Shown here piece after piece: positions 6,018 through 7,122 of a stretch of DNA of 7,122 nt. The position numbers and the translations under genes were made by a program. Source of the stretch: Clostridia bacterium (lineage in GTDB: Bacteria > Bacillota_A > Clostridia > Oscillospirales > CAG-272); the NCBI GenBank assembly GCA_017472105.1, contig JAFUQY010000201.1, positions 1-7,122 on the forward strand, in the 5' to 3' direction. How positions within the stretch are numbered: position 1 is the stretch's first letter; every line of letters begins with the position of its first letter. The notes under the pieces are model-generated. The model was given only the letters and a program-made list of their open reading frames with translations, was not told where the DNA came from and did no database searches.

Positions 6018-6740
6018 TCAGTCAAGACATTTCTTGTCGAACACGGCGTCAATGGACGGGAGGATATCTCCGGGAAGACCGCGCTGCTTGAGCTTGCCGT
6101 CGGCGATGAGGAGAACTTCGTCCGCCTGATTGATGATGCGTTCCTGATGGGAGATGATGATGAGGGTCGCGCCGGAGGATTCGTGGAGCTCGCGGAAGGT
6201 ATTGGTGAGACGGTGGAAGGACCACAGGTCGATGCCGGCTTCCGGTTCGTCGAAGATCATGACGGGAGAGCCTTTTGCCAGCACGGTTGCGATTTCAATT
6301 CTCTTGACTTCGCCGCCGGACAGGGAGGTATCGACTTCGCGGTTGATGTATTCATCGGCGCACAGACCAACGCGGGTGAGGTACTTGCAGCATTCGTCGC
6401 GCTTGAGCTTGCGTTTTGCGGCAATGGAGAGGAGATCGCGGACGGTGATGCCCTTGAATCTCGGCGGCTGCTGGAAACCGTATGCGATGCCGGCTTCTGC
6501 GCGTTCCGTGATCCCGAAGTGGGTGATGTCCAGACCGTCGAGGATGACTCTGCCGGTTTCGGGCTTGACGATGCCCATGATTGCCTTGGCGAGAGTGGTC
6601 TTGCCGCCGCCGTTGGGACCGGTGATGACAATGTACTTCCCGTCCGGAATCTCGAGGGAGATATCGTCCAGTATTTTCGTCCGTCCCAGACCGGTTTCGG
6701 CTGCCGGAACGGAATAGGTTAAGTTTTCGAGACGAAGCAT
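6018..6740 (-). CDS. smsC: SufC-like Fe-S assembly ATPase (SmsC type)
   Basis: This 240-residue cytoplasmic ABC-type ATPase, without membrane segments, is predicted to power Fe-S cluster assembly on the SufB-like scaffold encoded downstream. Seen in order: Walker A GPNGGGKTT (41-49, K47), Q-loop FQQPPRFKGITV (89-100), ABC signature LSGGE (140-144), Walker B VMIFDEPEAGID (160-171, with catalytic E165) and H-loop ISHQERI (H198). The FDEPEAGID form after Walker B and the QQPP Q-loop are typical of SufC rather than of transporter ATPases, and the length is close to that of E. coli SufC (about 248). The ATG is preceded by AAAGGAAG with about 6 bases of spacing and by a good promoter at 6770-6798. 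It is the first gene of the pair, with the scaffold gene 421 bases downstream on the same strand. No cysteine desulfurase or sulfur carrier is present in the window. Confidence 0.9.
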   Translation of the reverse strand: MLRLENLTYSVPAAETGLGRTKILDDISLEIPDGKYIVITGPNGGGKTTLAKAIMGIVKPETGRVILDGLDITHFGITERAEAGIAYGFQQPPRFKGITVRDLLSIAAKRKLKRDECCKYLTRVGLCADEYINREVDTSLSGGEVKRIEIATVLAKGSPVMIFDEPEAGIDLWSFHRLTNTFRELHESSGATLIIISHQERIINQADEVLLIADGKLKQRGLPGDILPSIDAVFDKKCLD

Positions 6741-6769
6741 GATTCGCTTCCTTTCTTTTGTCTTCCGTA

Positions 6770-6798
6770 ATTATAGAGAACGGGCGCTTTTTTGTGCA
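6770..6798 (-). promoter_or_regulatory. Sigma-A promoter of the Fe-S ATPase gene
   Basis: The minus strand reads TGCACA (6798-6793), a 17-base spacer, then a perfect TATAAT (6775-6770). The -35 matches four of six consensus bases. The leader would be short, about 20-25 bases, leaving little room for an upstream regulatory RNA. I see no IscR-like operator that I could defend. Confidence 0.62.
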
Positions 6799-7021
6799 CT
6801 CTGCTGTATGCATGAATAATCCACGCCCGGTTTATGCAGAATTCCGTGCAAAATCCGCCGTATTCGCGGCAGAGATGAAAGTCACGGCGGCTGAAATTGC
6901 AAACACTTCGCCCACAATAACAGCACTACCTTATTATTATATGACATTTCGGGCAAAAAAACAATAGTACAGGGGAAATTTTCCGAAGAAAATGCAAATT
7001 ATTCGTGAACGCCGCGCATAC
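6799..7021. other. Divergent intergenic spacer, no gene seen
   Basis: This stretch separates the minus-strand Fe-S ATPase promoter from the plus-strand promoter at 7022. It holds no supported reading frame. The only structure noted is CCGCCGT (6855-6861) facing ACGGCGG (6884-6890) across 22 bases, without a T-run on either side. The part around 6930-7010 is AT-rich, as is usual upstream of a strong promoter. Confidence 0.5.
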
Positions 7022-7050
7022 TTGACAAACACCGCAATCTGTGATATGAT
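7022..7050 (+). promoter_or_regulatory. Near-consensus sigma-A promoter of the plus-strand gene
   Basis: A perfect TTGACA (7022-7027), a 17-base spacer and TATGAT (7045-7050, five of six bases) form the best promoter in the window. Transcription would start near 7057, leaving a leader of about 35 bases. Confidence 0.82.
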
Positions 7051-7075
7051 ACAGACAAAGATTTTACCCAATCCG

Positions 7076-7083
7076 AAAGGAGG
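7076..7083 (+). promoter_or_regulatory. Ribosome binding site of the truncated plus-strand gene
   Basis: AAAGGAGG, a full-strength Shine-Dalgarno, lies seven bases before the ATG at 7091. It decides the start of a gene too short in this window to be judged by length. Confidence 0.85.
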
Positions 7084-7090
7084 ACGGCAT

Positions 7091-7122
7091 ATGAAACTCT
7101 GCCCGAAATGCGGCGCGCATCA
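7091..7122 (+). CDS. Start of a truncated gene with an N-terminal zinc-ribbon motif
   Basis: Only about ten codons are present before the window ends: M-K-L-C-P-K-C-G-A-H. The CPKCG knuckle right after the start is the first half of a zinc-ribbon; the second CxxC would lie beyond the window. Zinc ribbons in this position open many Firmicutes proteins, often membrane proteins of unknown function, so nothing more can be said of its role. The gene call rests on the strong promoter at 7022-7050 and the AAAGGAGG site at 7076-7083. It is transcribed divergently from the Fe-S ATPase gene. Confidence 0.75.
   Translation, partial: MKLCPKCGAH

Noticed and set aside
6855..6890. CCGCCGT/ACGGCGG inverted repeat considered as a terminator
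   Set aside because: A 22-base loop and no T-run on either strand, and no gene ends there.
6758..6967. 69-codon plus-strand frame in the divergent spacer
   Set aside because: It overlaps the ATPase promoter, has no ribosome site and no recognisable protein character.

Overview
The window looks like a chromosomal segment of an uncultured Gram-positive, gut-type Clostridia bacterium. Three things suggest this: moderately high GC genes with AT-rich intergenic gaps and strong AGGAGG-type ribosome sites; a lipoprotein glycoside hydrolase of the plant-polysaccharide type; and a two-gene SufC/SufB-like (SMS-type) iron-sulfur assembly locus, which also occurs in archaea and anaerobic Firmicutes. Assignment below class level is not supported by the sequence alone.

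Layout. Five complete genes lie on the minus strand and one truncated gene on the plus strand. In order of coordinates they are: (1) 70-1497, a secreted lipoprotein with a C-terminal glycoside hydrolase family 43 domain; (2) 1723-3006, a CPA2-type Na+(K+)/H+ antiporter without a regulatory RCK domain; (3) 3243-4538, a class I-fold PLP aminotransferase of the aspartate aminotransferase Ic type (start placed at 4538; the longer reading from GTG 4604 runs through the promoter); (4) 4670-5596, a SufB/SufD-like scaffold protein (SmsB type); (5) 6018-6740, the SufC-like ATPase (SmsC type); (6) 7091-end, the first ten or so codons of a plus-strand gene beginning with a CxxC zinc-ribbon motif, behind a near-consensus sigma-A promoter.

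How the genes work together. Genes 5 and 4 are the only evident functional pair: ATPase and scaffold of a minimal SUF-like Fe-S cluster machine, transcribed ATPase first. They are separated by an unusual 421-base stretch (5597-6017) full of hairpins and carrying a 36/37-base direct repeat. This stretch looks like a dispersed intergenic repeat or a structured RNA rather than normal operon spacing. The other genes seem to be independent units. Sigma-A-like promoters with a perfect TATAAT at 17-base spacing can be read ahead of the antiporter, the aminotransferase and the ATPase, and a weaker one ahead of the hydrolase. Clear intrinsic terminators follow the antiporter and the aminotransferase.

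I found no tRNA, rRNA, CRISPR array, intact insertion sequence or phage gene. The most interesting points are the structured repeat element inside the Fe-S locus, the two-gene Fe-S system itself, and the hydrolase with an Asp where most GH43 enzymes carry the catalytic Glu. I do not see a wholly new multi-gene system here.
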